Shown one piece after another: positions 7,853 through 16,715 of a DNA stretch of 30,121 nucleotides. Where the stretch lies: positions 1-30,121 of the forward strand of contig CAZLNR010000009.1 of NCBI GenBank assembly GCA_964561035.1. Reading direction: 5' to 3'. The DNA comes from XYD2-FULL-39-9 sp964561035 (GTDB taxonomy: Bacteria > Patescibacteriota > Patescibacteriia > Magasanikbacterales > GWA2-37-8). The notes beneath the pieces were generated by a model that saw nothing but the letters and a program-made list of their open reading frames with translations, was not told where the DNA came from and ran no database searches. Both the position numbers and the translations under genes were made by a program. The number at the start of each line of letters is the position of its first letter. Within the stretch, counting starts at the first letter, position 1.

Positions 7853-8604
7853 ATGAGTGAGCGAATGACAGGGCTGCCTGAAATGGGCGAAGAGAAAAAA
7901 AATAAAATTGTGATAGAAATTGGCACAGACGGTAAACCGTTTTTTTTGCTCGGCAACAGAAAATTNNNNNNNNNNNNNNNNNNNNNNNNNNNNNNNNNNN
8001 NNNNNNNNNNNNNNNNNNNNNNNNNNNNNNNNNNNNNNNNNNNNNNNNNNNNNNNNNNNNNNNNNTGATAGAAATTGGCACAGACGGTAAACCGTTTTTT
8101 TTGCTCGGCAACAGAAAATTGCAAAGTGACGAGCGGTACTTTGCGATAGATGTTGACAAGGGCGGCGCAAAAAGAGCTTCTCAAATGCTTAACAGGTTGG
8201 ATGTGGATAAGCAGTCCGTGTCAGTGCAGGCTGATGCGCACAAGCTGCCGTTTGCAAATGAAACAGTAGATGAGTGCGTACTCACTAATGTTTTTGGTGA
8301 GTTCGGCCCGAATCATCCCAATTATTACGGTACAATGCTTCAGGAAATAGTTAGGGTATTGAAAAAAAATGGCAAAATATCTATAACTGAAACATATACC
8401 ACCCCTGATTTCGTGCCTGAGTTTATGAAAGTTACAAAAAATCAAGATGGTACGCCTACTGTAAATGAAGCATATTTTAAAAAGCTAGGATTATTAGTAA
8501 AGTCGGTTGATTTTGCGCTTGAAAATATTAAGCAGTACGATAAGTATATAAGCAGTGCCGATGTATTTGGTGATAATTTTCACTTAACATTAGTTAAAGA
8601 ATAA
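7853..8604 (+). CDS. Class I SAM-dependent methyltransferase, interrupted by a scaffold gap
   Basis: The gene is split by 100 Ns with identical 55-nt flanks. Removing the gap and one flank joins 7853-7965 to 8121-8604 in frame, giving a 198-residue protein. It has the order of class I methyltransferase motifs: IVIEIGTDGKPFFLLG (motif I region), YFAIDVDKGGAKRA (motif II, acidic Asp), VQADAHKLPFANETVDECVL (motifs III/IV) and MLQEIVRVLKKNGKISITET (motif V/VI). The glycine pattern of motif I (EIGTDGKP) is less canonical than ExGxGxG. The substrate is unknown. It sits in the uppS-gltX operon, 9 bp before gltX. I would annotate it as one intact gene, not as two fragments. Confidence 0.8.
7911..8120. 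other. Scaffold gap: 100 Ns between two identical 55-nt flanks (assembly artefact)
   Basis: N run 7966-8065, exactly 100 nt. The 55 nt before it (7911-7965) and the 55 nt after it (8066-8120) are identical, including an 8-T run. This pattern is expected when two contigs sharing an assembly k-mer overlap are scaffolded with a fixed-size gap instead of being merged. The true sequence is most likely continuous, 155 nt shorter than shown. Confidence 0.9.
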
Positions 8605-8613
8605 GTATTTTTT

Positions 8614-10077
8614 ATGATTAAAACTCGTTTTGCCCCTAGTCCTACTGGATATTTGCACGTTGGTGGATTACGAACTGCTTTGTATTCGTATTTATTTGCC
8701 AAAAAACATGGCGGAACATTTTTGTTGCGCATAGAAGATACCGATAGAGAGCGATTTGTGGCAGATGGCGTTTCTAATATTTTAAAATCTTTGTATTGGG
8801 CAGGCGTAGCTCCTGAAGAGGGTGTTGTGCAGGGTGAAAATGGAAATCCTAAAAATTTAGGAGAGAATGGTCCGTATACACAGTCAGAACGATTGGATAT
8901 TTATAAAGAATATTCACAAAAATTGCTCGACGCAGGTCATGCCTATTATTGTTTTTGTACTTCGGAAAGATTAGAAAAGCTGCGTGCCGACCAGCAGGCT
9001 CGCAAAATGCCTACCGGCTACGATGGTCTTTGTGCAAAACTTAGTCCGGTAGAATCTAAACAAAAAGCAGAAGCCGGAGAAAAACATGTGATGAGACTAA
9101 AGATGGAAAAAAGCGGTGAGACAGTTCTTAACGATTTAATTCGTGGAGAGGTGCGGTTTAAAAATGAATTAGTAGATGATCAGGTGCTTATAAAATCCGA
9201 TGGTTTCCCGACCTATCATTTTGCGGTGGTTGTAGACGATCATTTGATGGGCATTACCCATATTATTCGCGGTGAAGAATGGATAAGCAGTGTGCCAAAA
9301 CATATTCAATTGTATAAATATTTTGGCTGGGAAGTGCCGGCTATGGCGCATTTGCCGCTGTTGCTTAATCCGGATAAATCAAAGCTCAGTAAACGCCAAG
9401 GTGATGTGGCTGTAGAAGATTATTGGAAAAAAGGTTATTTACCTGAAGCGCTCGTAAATTTTGTGGCATTTTTGGGTTGGAACCCGGGTACGGAAAAAGA
9501 AATGTATACTATGGAAGAATTGATACAAGATTTTGATTTGGCAAAAGTCGGCAATACCGGTGCGGTATTTAATATTGATAAGTTAAACTGGTTTAATAAG
9601 CAGTATATAAAAAATCTGAGCAATCAAGAGTTGGCTTTGCGTGCCAAACCATGGTTAGAGGAGGCCGGTATAGAAAACAGCGAGATGTTAGAAAAGGCTG
9701 TTGGTTTGGAGCGAGAACGAATTTCGACTTTGGCAGAATTGCCAGAGGCTATTAAATTTGTTTTTGCTTTACCGCAGTATGATGCTTCTTTGCTCGCTTG
9801 GAAAAAGAGTTCTAAAGAAGAGGTGGCTAGGATTTTGCCGGAACTAATTGCTTTTTTGGAAACTGTAAATGATAGTAAGTGGAATAAGCAGGATCTGGAA
9901 AACGAATTAAAAGCATGGATAGCAGAAAAAGGTTATGCCGTTGGTTCGGTAATGTGGCCAATGCGCGTGGCGCTATCTGGACAGGAAAATTCACCGGGGC
10001 CGTTTGAGATCGCCGAAGTATTGGGTAAAAAAGAGGTTTTGCATCGACTTGGCATTGCATTGCAAAAAATAAAATAA
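8614..10077 (+). CDS. gltX: Glutamyl-tRNA synthetase
   Basis: A 487-residue class I aminoacyl-tRNA synthetase that charges tRNA-Glu. Visible motifs: RFAPSPTGYLHVGGLRTALY (HIGH equivalent HVGG), RIEDTDRERF, YHFAVVVDDHLMGITHIIRGEEW, and KLSKRQGDVAV (KMSKS equivalent). The anticodon-binding half follows and ends ...LHRLGIALQKIK, so the length is normal. Many bacteria without GlnRS use a relaxed GluRS plus GatCAB for Gln-tRNA; nothing here decides whether this one is discriminating. It lies in the plus-strand uppS operon, with no Shine-Dalgarno (TATTTTTT precedes the ATG). Confidence 0.96.
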   Translation: MIKTRFAPSPTGYLHVGGLRTALYSYLFAKKHGGTFLLRIEDTDRERFVADGVSNILKSLYWAGVAPEEGVVQGENGNPKNLGENGPYTQSERLDIYKEYSQKLLDAGHAYYCFCTSERLEKLRADQQARKMPTGYDGLCAKLSPVESKQKAEAGEKHVMRLKMEKSGETVLNDLIRGEVRFKNELVDDQVLIKSDGFPTYHFAVVVDDHLMGITHIIRGEEWISSVPKHIQLYKYFGWEVPAMAHLPLLLNPDKSKLSKRQGDVAVEDYWKKGYLPEALVNFVAFLGWNPGTEKEMYTMEELIQDFDLAKVGNTGAVFNIDKLNWFNKQYIKNLSNQELALRAKPWLEEAGIENSEMLEKAVGLERERISTLAELPEAIKFVFALPQYDASLLAWKKSSKEEVARILPELIAFLETVNDSKWNKQDLENELKAWIAEKGYAVGSVMWPMRVALSGQENSPGPFEIAEVLGKKEVLHRLGIALQKIK

Positions 10078-10083
10078 AAATAT

Positions 10084-10503
10084 ATGTCGCCATATAGAAA
10101 ATCTGGTGAAGCATTTGACCCATCGCGTCATGTGCATATAGATGATAAGGGTAATGCTGATCCTTCTGATACGGGTGTATTTGTACGCAAATCAGCGGCA
10201 GATTTTTTTGCTTTAGCTAAAGAAGTTGCGGCAAAAAATAATAGAATAAAGAGTATTTTAGACAGAATACGAAACCCAGAAAGTGCTTTGGATATTTTAC
10301 ACAAGCAAGCCATCATAGATAATGATCGCAGGCAGATTAGTGAATGGGTAAAGCATGTCAAAGATGAAGAAATGATACAGCTGTTAGAAACAGGTCATGT
10401 GCCGACCTCGGTAAAAATAATTCGTCGCGGAAATGAAGAAAGTGTTATACAAGGCGTGCTTGCTGACAAGCTTTTTACCATTTACCATATCATCTACAGA
10501 TGA
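10084..10503 (+). CDS. Hypothetical protein, last gene of the uppS-gltX operon
   Basis: A 139-residue protein I do not recognise. It is soluble, charged and predicted largely helical (ADFFALAKEVAAKNNRIKSI, LDILHKQAIIDNDRRQISEW), with a C-terminal segment LLETGHVPTSVKIIRRGNEE. There is no signal peptide or metal motif. It starts 6 bp after the gltX stop, so it is co-transcribed. Its last codons and stop (TGA 10501-10503) lie within the stem of a rho-independent terminator, so the final residues (TIYHIIYR) are encoded by the terminator hairpin. Confidence 0.7.
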   Translation: MSPYRKSGEAFDPSRHVHIDDKGNADPSDTGVFVRKSAADFFALAKEVAAKNNRIKSILDRIRNPESALDILHKQAIIDNDRRQISEWVKHVKDEEMIQLLETGHVPTSVKIIRRGNEESVIQGVLADKLFTIYHIIYR

Positions 10504-10513
10504 TGGTTTTTTT
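10484..10513 (+). terminator. Rho-independent terminator of the uppS-gltX operon
   Basis: ACCATatCATC (10484-10494), loop TACA, GATGATGGT (10499-10507), then T7 (10507-10513). This is a 9-bp stem with a 2-nt bulge. It overlaps the 3' end of the preceding gene. Confidence 0.85.
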
Positions 10514-10633
10514 GGCGATAAGACTATAGACCGAAAAAAATCGTACTATCTTTTTAAAATTCTTGAAATGTCTCTGGATTTACATGGCAATACATAGCAA
10601 ACCGTGGCAATAGCGCATAAATGGCATAATATA

Positions 10634-10642
10634 TGGTATAAT
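10634..10642 (+). promoter_or_regulatory. Extended -10 promoter of the M23 peptidase operon, probably leaderless
   Basis: TGGTATAAT at 10634-10642, a perfect extended -10 box. There is no good -35 at 16-18 bp (around 10613-10619). The box ends 6 nt before ATG 10649, so a start 6-8 nt downstream would fall on or next to the A of the ATG. The 120 bp upstream (10514-10633) contains two copies of TGGCAATA but no gene. Confidence 0.65.
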
Positions 10643-10648
10643 AGAGTT

Positions 10649-11860
10649 ATGAAAAAATTGGCTCTATTTTTTTTATTCTTAGTGTCGGTGGTAGTATATC
10701 CGCCTTTGTTTGTGCATGCTCAAACATCAGCGTCTTCAGAAATTAACGAGCTTAACAAGCAAATTGCTGCCAAAAAAGAAGTTATTAAGCAGCTTGAAGA
10801 AACAATTAACAAATATAATAAAAATATTGCGCAAAAACAAACTGAAGCGCAATCGCTAAAAAATCAATTGAGCATACTTGATAATCATATTGCCAAAGCA
10901 GAAACCGATATTGAGCTTACCGAACAAAAAATTGACCAAGCTCAATTACAGATAGAAGAACTTGAGCTAAGTATTGCCGCCAAAGAAGCCACTTTGGAGA
11001 AACAGAAAAAAATTATTACCAAAATGGTGCAGAGTATTAATGCTGACAAGCAAAAAACCTATTTGGAAGTTTTGCTTACCAATAGCAGTTTTGCCTCTTT
11101 TTACGATCAGCTGCAGTATACGCTTAAAGTCTATAAAGACGTGGGACAGTCCGCTAAAGTTTTACGATTGATCAAAGAAGATTTGCAGGTTAGGCGCGAT
11201 CAGATTTCTGCAACTAAAAAAACATACGAAGATCTTAAAATAAGCTTGGAGGAAAAAAAGACAAAATTCAGAGAACAGTCAGTAGCAAAAGAAAATTTAC
11301 TAGTCGCCACAAAATCTTCCGAGCAAAAATATAAAACTTTGCTATCAAGTTTAAAACAGCAGTATCAGGCGGTCATCAACGAGCAGCGAGCTTACGAAGA
11401 CCAAGTGCGTAAAAAATTGGCGCAAGAAAACAAACTAGGTGATAGTGTCGGCCCGTTCGCTTGGCCGGTTTCAAGCCGAACCATTACTGCGCGTTTTCAT
11501 GACCCCGATTACCCGTTTAGAAATGTGTTTGAGCATAGCGCCATAGATTTACGAGCTTCTCAAGGCACTCCTGTGCGAGCAGCAGCTTCGGGGTATGTTG
11601 CCAGAGCCAAGACTTGTACTTTGTCTACCTGTTATGCGTATGTGTTGATTGTTCATACTGGAAATTTGTCTACATTGTATGGTCATTTAAGCCGCATAGA
11701 TGTGGCCGCTGATCAGTTTGTAAATAAAGGCGATGTAATTGGGTTGTCTGGCGGTAAGCCTGGTACAGTCGGCGCTGGCCCATTTGTTACTGGTCCGCAT
11801 TTGCATTTTGAAGTTCGTTTAAACGGCATACCCGTTGATCCTTTAGGATATTTAGAATAA
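10649..11860 (+). CDS. Exported coiled-coil M23 peptidase (EnvC/murein hydrolase activator-like)
   Basis: A 403-residue protein. I chose ATG 10649 because MKKLALFFLFLVSVVVYPPLFVHA is a signal peptide and the longer in-frame start at 10604 lies upstream of the -10 box. Residues about 30-255 form long Lys/Glu/Gln-rich coiled coils (LNKQIAAKKEVIKQLEETIN). Residues about 285-403 are an M23 (LytM) domain with HSAIDL (H-x3-D zinc ligands), YGHL and HLHFE, so the catalytic zinc site looks intact. EnvC-type proteins activate amidases but usually have lost these ligands; here endopeptidase activity on peptidoglycan cross-links is plausible. It heads the operon leading into ddl (6-bp gap), which fits a cell-wall role. 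Confidence 0.9.
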   Translation: MKKLALFFLFLVSVVVYPPLFVHAQTSASSEINELNKQIAAKKEVIKQLEETINKYNKNIAQKQTEAQSLKNQLSILDNHIAKAETDIELTEQKIDQAQLQIEELELSIAAKEATLEKQKKIITKMVQSINADKQKTYLEVLLTNSSFASFYDQLQYTLKVYKDVGQSAKVLRLIKEDLQVRRDQISATKKTYEDLKISLEEKKTKFREQSVAKENLLVATKSSEQKYKTLLSSLKQQYQAVINEQRAYEDQVRKKLAQENKLGDSVGPFAWPVSSRTITARFHDPDYPFRNVFEHSAIDLRASQGTPVRAAASGYVARAKTCTLSTCYAYVLIVHTGNLSTLYGHLSRIDVAADQFVNKGDVIGLSGGKPGTVGAGPFVTGPHLHFEVRLNGIPVDPLGYLE

Positions 11861-11866
11861 TTTTTT

Positions 11867-12856
11867 ATGAAAAAAATGAAAGTGGGAGTGTTGATGGGGG
11901 GACCCTCGTCGGAAAGAGAGATTTCTCTAATAACCGGTGCGGCTGTATTTGAAAATTTGGATAGAAAAAAATACCTGCCATTTTTGGTGGAAATGTCCAA
12001 GGACCGCATTTTTTGGCTGTTAGATACGCAAAAAAAGCGAAAAAGAAAATTGGATTTGCAGCATAAAGACAGAAGGTTATTTGATATTATTTTTATCGCA
12101 TTGCACGGGTCGCCTGGTGAAGATGGGGGAGTGCAAGGCATGCTGGAGACGCTCGCTATTCCGTATACGGGATCTGGCGTACTTGCCAGTGCGCTGGCTA
12201 TGAATAAAGTTTTTTCCGCTCAAATATTTTTTGCCAATAAGCTGCCGTATCCGCAGTTTATTCACTTTAAAAAAGATGGCTGGAAAAGAGAGGCGGAGCA
12301 AATAACCCAAACTGTAATTAAAGATATTGGTTTTCCGGCAGTAGTAAAACCTGTTGATCAAGGATCGGCAGTAGGAGTGCATATTGTAAAAACTATGGAG
12401 GAATTTGTGATGGCTGTAAAAAAAGAAATTAAATCATTTTCGTGGCTCATGGTGCAAAAATTTATTTCCGGGAAAGAATCTACATGCGGTGTGTTGGAAA
12501 AGCGCGGCGAAATTATGGCGTTGCCGCCAACGCGCATTGTGCCAAATTTGGGAGAGTTCTATGATTATAAATCAAAATATAAATCTGGCGGTTCAACCCA
12601 TGTTTGTCCGGCTGACTTTGATGACGAGCTTAATTTACGCATACAAAAATTAGCTATTATGGCGCACAAAAGCCTGGGATGCTCCGGTATGTCGCGCACA
12701 GATATTTTTGTTACTAATGAAAAAAATTTATACATTCTGGAAACAAATACAATTCCCGGCATGACCCCAACCAGCCTTTTACCGGAAGCCGCATCAAAAG
12801 CGGGTATTTCATTTTCAGAGATGCTTGATCATATTATTCAAGCTCGCATGCGATAA
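11867..12856 (+). CDS. ddl: D-alanine--D-alanine ligase
   Basis: A 329-residue ATP-grasp enzyme that joins two D-Ala for the peptidoglycan stem peptide in the cytoplasm. Motifs: VGVLMGGPSSEREISLITG at the N-terminus, ALHGSPGEDGGVQGMLE, IPYTGSGVLASALAMNK, AVVKPVDQGSAVGVHIV (ATP-grasp), and YILETNTIPGMTPTSLLPEA at the metal/substrate site. The length is normal for the family. A second Met at 11876 is an equally possible start. The gene follows the M23 peptidase by 6 bp and precedes the acyl-CoA synthetase gene by 2 bp, so wall and energy genes share one operon here. Confidence 0.95.
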   Translation: MKKMKVGVLMGGPSSEREISLITGAAVFENLDRKKYLPFLVEMSKDRIFWLLDTQKKRKRKLDLQHKDRRLFDIIFIALHGSPGEDGGVQGMLETLAIPYTGSGVLASALAMNKVFSAQIFFANKLPYPQFIHFKKDGWKREAEQITQTVIKDIGFPAVVKPVDQGSAVGVHIVKTMEEFVMAVKKEIKSFSWLMVQKFISGKESTCGVLEKRGEIMALPPTRIVPNLGEFYDYKSKYKSGGSTHVCPADFDDELNLRIQKLAIMAHKSLGCSGMSRTDIFVTNEKNLYILETNTIPGMTPTSLLPEAASKAGISFSEMLDHIIQARMR

Positions 12857-12858
12857 AT

Positions 12859-15024
12859 ATGCAGCAGAAAAAAGTTTTGACCACATTATTCAATCCGCAG
12901 TCCATTGCGGTATTGGGCGCATCTCGCGATGAGCAAAAAATTGGGCATATTGTGCTTAAAAACATTATTGACTCTGGCTTTCCAGGGTCTTTGTTTGCGA
13001 TTAATCCAAACGCTTCTGAAATTTTGGGAGTTAGATGTTTTCCGGATTTTTCCAGTTTGTCAACAGTGCCAGACTTGGCAATTATTTCTGTGCCAGCGCA
13101 AACCGCAGTTATGCTTTTGGAAGAAATTGGACACAAAGGCACAAAAAATATTGTATTATTTAGCGCCGGTTTTAAAGAAGTTGGTGCGGCGGGCGCAGAG
13201 CTTGAGCGCGAACTGCAAGCTGCCGCAAAAAAATATGGCCTGCGTATTCTTGGTCCCAATTGCCTCGGTTTTGCCAGCACTTTACGAAACATAAACGCTA
13301 CGTTTAGCCGGGTTGAGAATAGGCCGGGTAATTTGCGTTTTATGTCTCAGTCTGGCGCTTTAGCTTCTGGTATTTTTGATTGGGCGCAAGAAAATAGTAT
13401 GGGTTTTAGCGAGTTTATAACCCTTGGTAATAAGTCAATTATTGATGAAAATGATATATTGCAATATTGGCTTGAGCAAAAATCTGTCGTTCAAAATGAA
13501 GCAGGCTTATCAAAATATCAGCCGATTGGCATGTATTTGGAATCTATCAATAACGGTTCCGAATTTATTCGTGTTGCTAAACAGATTACTCGGCAAAACC
13601 CTGTATTTTTGTTAAAGCCAGGCCGTTCTCAGCATGCGCAACAGGCCATTCGTTCTCATACTGGATCCTTGGCTGGAGATGATGCGGTAATTGATGTGGC
13701 GTGCGCCCAAGCCGGTATTATTCGTTGTGATGGAGTGGAGGATATGTTTGATTTGGCAAAAGTATTTTCTTGGGAAAATGCCCCTGAAGGTTCGGCAGTC
13801 GCTATTGTCTCAAATGCGGGCGGTCCGGCCGTAATTAGCACCGACATGGTTGAAAAAGAGGGGATGGTTCTGGCTCAATTAAGCGCAGTTACCCATCAAA
13901 AATTAGAGAAAACATTGCCTCGAGCGGCAAATATTTTAAATCCGGTTGATGTGCTGGGCGATGCGCTTTCTGATAGGTTTCGCGAAGCTGTAAACGATGT
14001 CTTGGCAGAGAAACAAGTGAATGCGGTTGTGGTTATTGTAACCCCGCAAATTATGACTGAAATAGAAGCCACAGCTAAATTAATTGGCGAGCTTTCCGCA
14101 AAATATAATAAGCCTATCGTTTGTTCTTTTATGGGTGGTTCATCTATTGCTGTGGGGGAGAGGGTTTTAAATGCATATAAAATACCATCATTCCGATTTC
14201 CGGAGCGAGCTGTAAAAGCGCTGGCTGCAATGTGGCGATGGCGCCAGTTTGCAATGCGGCAATCGCAAGCTGATCGTATTAAAACAACAACGCCAATTTT
14301 TGCTCGTCCAAAAATACAAAAAATAAAAAATTTAATCGCCGCTTCAACTGGCACTACGATTCTTTCTCTTTCAGAATCCGATTTTATTTTAAAAACCGCC
14401 GGAATTAAAGTGCCGCAATCTCATATCGTTGATACGTATGCCGAAGCGTTGCGAGCGGCGCGCGCGTGCGGCTGGCCGGTAGTCTTAAAAATTTCTTCTC
14501 CAGCTCTTGTTCATAAAACTGAAACCAAGGCTGTTATTGCTCATATTTACACAGAAAAAGATTTGGCAGCGAGCTGGAAACAAATACAAGCAAGCGCAAA
14601 AAAAATTCCCGATGGCGCGCCATTTCTTATATATGTGCAAAAGCAGGTTCAAACAGGTTTGGAAGTAATTGTTGGGTTAAAATATGACAAAAATTTTGGC
14701 AATGTATTTTTAGTTGGGTCGGGCGGTGTTACAGCAGAATTGTTTAAAGATATCCAAATGACGATTGGTCCAATTGATCGGCGGCGCGCGCTTGAAGTTA
14801 TTAAAAAAACAAAGATATACCAATTATTGATTGGGTTTAGAGGACATACTTCATACGCCCTGCAAAAGCTGATTGATCTTATGGTACAATTATACTGGCT
14901 ATCAGAATCCGTTTCTGATTTTTCGGAAATTACTATTAATCCGGTGATTGTTACCGAAAAAGAAGCGTGGGCAGTTGATCCGCGCATTATCATTAACCGC
15001 TCATATGAAACCGTTGACGTTTAA
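12859..15024 (+). CDS. acd: ADP-forming acyl-CoA (acetyl-CoA) synthetase, fused alpha-beta
   Basis: A 721-residue single-chain NDP-forming acyl-CoA synthetase. It converts acyl-CoA + ADP + Pi to acid + CoA + ATP, a substrate-level ATP step in archaea and anaerobic bacteria. Order: CoA-binding Rossmann domain (1-130, SIAVLGASRDEQKIGH); succinyl-CoA-ligase-like domains (about 150-450, RFMSQSGALASGIFDWA and SHTGSLAGDD, where His267 is the expected phospho-His); ATP-grasp domain (about 490-715, ALVHKTETKAVIAHIY, VGSGGVTAELFKD). Related chains with an extra GNAT domain are protein acetyltransferases; no GNAT domain is seen here. Directly downstream are the 2-oxoacid oxidoreductase subunits, the usual source of its acyl-CoA. 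Confidence 0.92.
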   Translation: MQQKKVLTTLFNPQSIAVLGASRDEQKIGHIVLKNIIDSGFPGSLFAINPNASEILGVRCFPDFSSLSTVPDLAIISVPAQTAVMLLEEIGHKGTKNIVLFSAGFKEVGAAGAELERELQAAAKKYGLRILGPNCLGFASTLRNINATFSRVENRPGNLRFMSQSGALASGIFDWAQENSMGFSEFITLGNKSIIDENDILQYWLEQKSVVQNEAGLSKYQPIGMYLESINNGSEFIRVAKQITRQNPVFLLKPGRSQHAQQAIRSHTGSLAGDDAVIDVACAQAGIIRCDGVEDMFDLAKVFSWENAPEGSAVAIVSNAGGPAVISTDMVEKEGMVLAQLSAVTHQKLEKTLPRAANILNPVDVLGDALSDRFREAVNDVLAEKQVNAVVVIVTPQIMTEIEATAKLIGELSAKYNKPIVCSFMGGSSIAVGERVLNAYKIPSFRFPERAVKALAAMWRWRQFAMRQSQADRIKTTTPIFARPKIQKIKNLIAASTGTTILSLSESDFILKTAGIKVPQSHIVDTYAEALRAARACGWPVVLKISSPALVHKTETKAVIAHIYTEKDLAASWKQIQASAKKIPDGAPFLIYVQKQVQTGLEVIVGLKYDKNFGNVFLVGSGGVTAELFKDIQMTIGPIDRRRALEVIKKTKIYQLLIGFRGHTSYALQKLIDLMVQLYWLSESVSDFSEITINPVIVTEKEAWAVDPRIIINRSYETVDV

Positions 15025-16708
15025 AATAGGAGGCGAAGCAGGCTTTGGCATCATGCTTTCAGGTCTTACCTTTTCCAAGTTAGTAGTACGGTCTGGCTAC
15101 TATATTTTTAACTACGCAGAGTACCCATCTATTATTCGCGGCGGACATAACATGGTGCAGTTAACCATTTCTGATAAACCAGCGGACGCTTCATATGTTC
15201 ATACCGATTTTCTAGTGGCGTTTAACAAAGAGACGATAGATTTGCATGCGCACGAATTAGTCTCAGGTTCATTGGTTATCTATGATGAAGAACACCCTAA
15301 AATGCCGTCAATGGCCAAAGGTGTTCGTTTGTTGCAAGTGCCATTTAAAAAAATTAGTAAAGAAGTTGCCAATTCATTTTTCTTGCGCAATACGGCAGCG
15401 CTTGGAGCAATGGCGGCTTTTTGGGGTATAGATATTAAAATGTTAGAAAAATTAATCGGCGAAGAATTTGCTAGCAAGCCGCCCGAGGTAGCAAAGAGTA
15501 ATCAGGCAGTGGCGCGCGCCGGCTATGCTTTTGTAAAAACCAATTATGCTAGTTATATCAAAGAAACGTTGCGGCCGTTACGCGCGCGCCGTGCGCATGC
15601 GGTTGTAAATGGTAATGAAGCAATTGCTTTGGGGGCGGTCGCTGCCGGCATGCAGTTTGCTTCAATTTATCCAATGACGCCTATTAGCAATATTCTACAT
15701 GTTTTGGCGCCATTGCAAGAAAAATATAATTTTATTTACAAACAACCGGAAGATGAAATTGCGGCTGTAAATATGGCAATTGGCGCTTCATTTGCGGGGG
15801 CGCGAGCTATGACGGCTACGGCTGGGGGCGGTTTTTGTTTGATGAGTGAAGGTTATGGTTTAGCAGCTATGACCGAAACACCGTTAGTTATTATAGAAGG
15901 TATGCGCGGCGGTCCGGCCACTGGTTTGCCTACCTGGACAGAGCAGGGTGATTTGCGATTTGTGCTTCATGCGCATCAAGGCGAATTTCCCCGCATAGTT
16001 TTGGCTGCCGGAGATGCGGAAGAAGCTTTTCATCTTACCATGCAGGCATTCAATTTAGCCGATGCGTACCAGACGCCGGTGGTTGTTATGGTGGATAAGC
16101 AAGTTTGTGAAAGTGGTTTTACAAACTCTGTGTTTGATATTCGAAAGTATCAAATACAGCGCGGTAAATTATTATTAAAAAAACAAGCCGGGTATAAACG
16201 CTATGCGCTTGCAAAAGATGGGGTTTCTGTGCGTTCTGTGCCAGGAGTCGGAAATCATGTGGTAGCCAATTCGGATGAGCACAATGAACATGGCTATTCA
16301 AATGAGTCTGCGGAAAATAGGATGGCGCAAATGGAAAAACGCATGAAAAAACTTGAGGTATGCGCTCGAGTGGATATGCCTCGGCCAGTTTTGTATGGTC
16401 CTCGCAATGCTGATTTAACGATTGTTTCATGGGGCAGTAATAAAGGCGCAATTTTAGAAGCTATGAAATATTTTGACAGGGTAAACTTTTTACACCTTAC
16501 TTGGATTAGTCCATTTCCAACCAGTGCTGTAAAAAATGTATTGGAAAATGCCCGTCAAATTTTAAATATTGAATGTAACGCGCACGGTCAAATGGCCGGG
16601 CTTATAAAAGAAAAAACTGGCATTGGCATTAAGCATAGCCTGCTAAAATATGATGGCCGTCCATTTTTCCCGGAAGAAATAATCGCGAAAATTAAAAAAA
16701 TGTTATAG
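15005..16708 (+). CDS. korA: 2-oxoacid:acceptor oxidoreductase, fused gamma-alpha subunit
   Basis: A 567-residue protein. I take ATG 15005 (MKPLTFKIGGEAGFG), which overlaps the acd stop by 20 nt; the in-frame start at 14948 would add 19 residues encoded inside acd and absent from the family. Residues 1-185 form the gamma domain (GGEAGFGIMLSGLTFSKLV, EYPSIIRGGHN). Residues about 200-567 form the alpha (pyrimidine-binding) domain, with GNEAIALGAVAAGMQFASIYPMTP, QPEDEIAAVNMAIGASFAGA and GPATGLPTWTEQGDL. With the beta subunit it performs CoA-dependent oxidative decarboxylation of a 2-oxoacid, reducing a low-potential carrier. The substrate (2-oxoglutarate, pyruvate or branched oxoacids) cannot be fixed from sequence; the symbol marks the architecture only. 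Confidence 0.9.
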   Translation: MKPLTFKIGGEAGFGIMLSGLTFSKLVVRSGYYIFNYAEYPSIIRGGHNMVQLTISDKPADASYVHTDFLVAFNKETIDLHAHELVSGSLVIYDEEHPKMPSMAKGVRLLQVPFKKISKEVANSFFLRNTAALGAMAAFWGIDIKMLEKLIGEEFASKPPEVAKSNQAVARAGYAFVKTNYASYIKETLRPLRARRAHAVVNGNEAIALGAVAAGMQFASIYPMTPISNILHVLAPLQEKYNFIYKQPEDEIAAVNMAIGASFAGARAMTATAGGGFCLMSEGYGLAAMTETPLVIIEGMRGGPATGLPTWTEQGDLRFVLHAHQGEFPRIVLAAGDAEEAFHLTMQAFNLADAYQTPVVVMVDKQVCESGFTNSVFDIRKYQIQRGKLLLKKQAGYKRYALAKDGVSVRSVPGVGNHVVANSDEHNEHGYSNESAENRMAQMEKRMKKLEVCARVDMPRPVLYGPRNADLTIVSWGSNKGAILEAMKYFDRVNFLHLTWISPFPTSAVKNVLENARQILNIECNAHGQMAGLIKEKTGIGIKHSLLKYDGRPFFPEEIIAKIKKML

Positions 16709-16715
16709 CACTATT

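Noticed and set aside
7911..8120. Genuine tandem or direct repeat of 55 nt
   Set aside because: Exact identity, a 100-N spacer and restored reading frame after collapse all point to an assembly artefact.
14948..15004. Upstream start of the oxidoreductase gamma-alpha subunit
   Set aside because: It would add 19 residues encoded within the acyl-CoA synthetase gene; ATG 15005 gives the family N-terminus.
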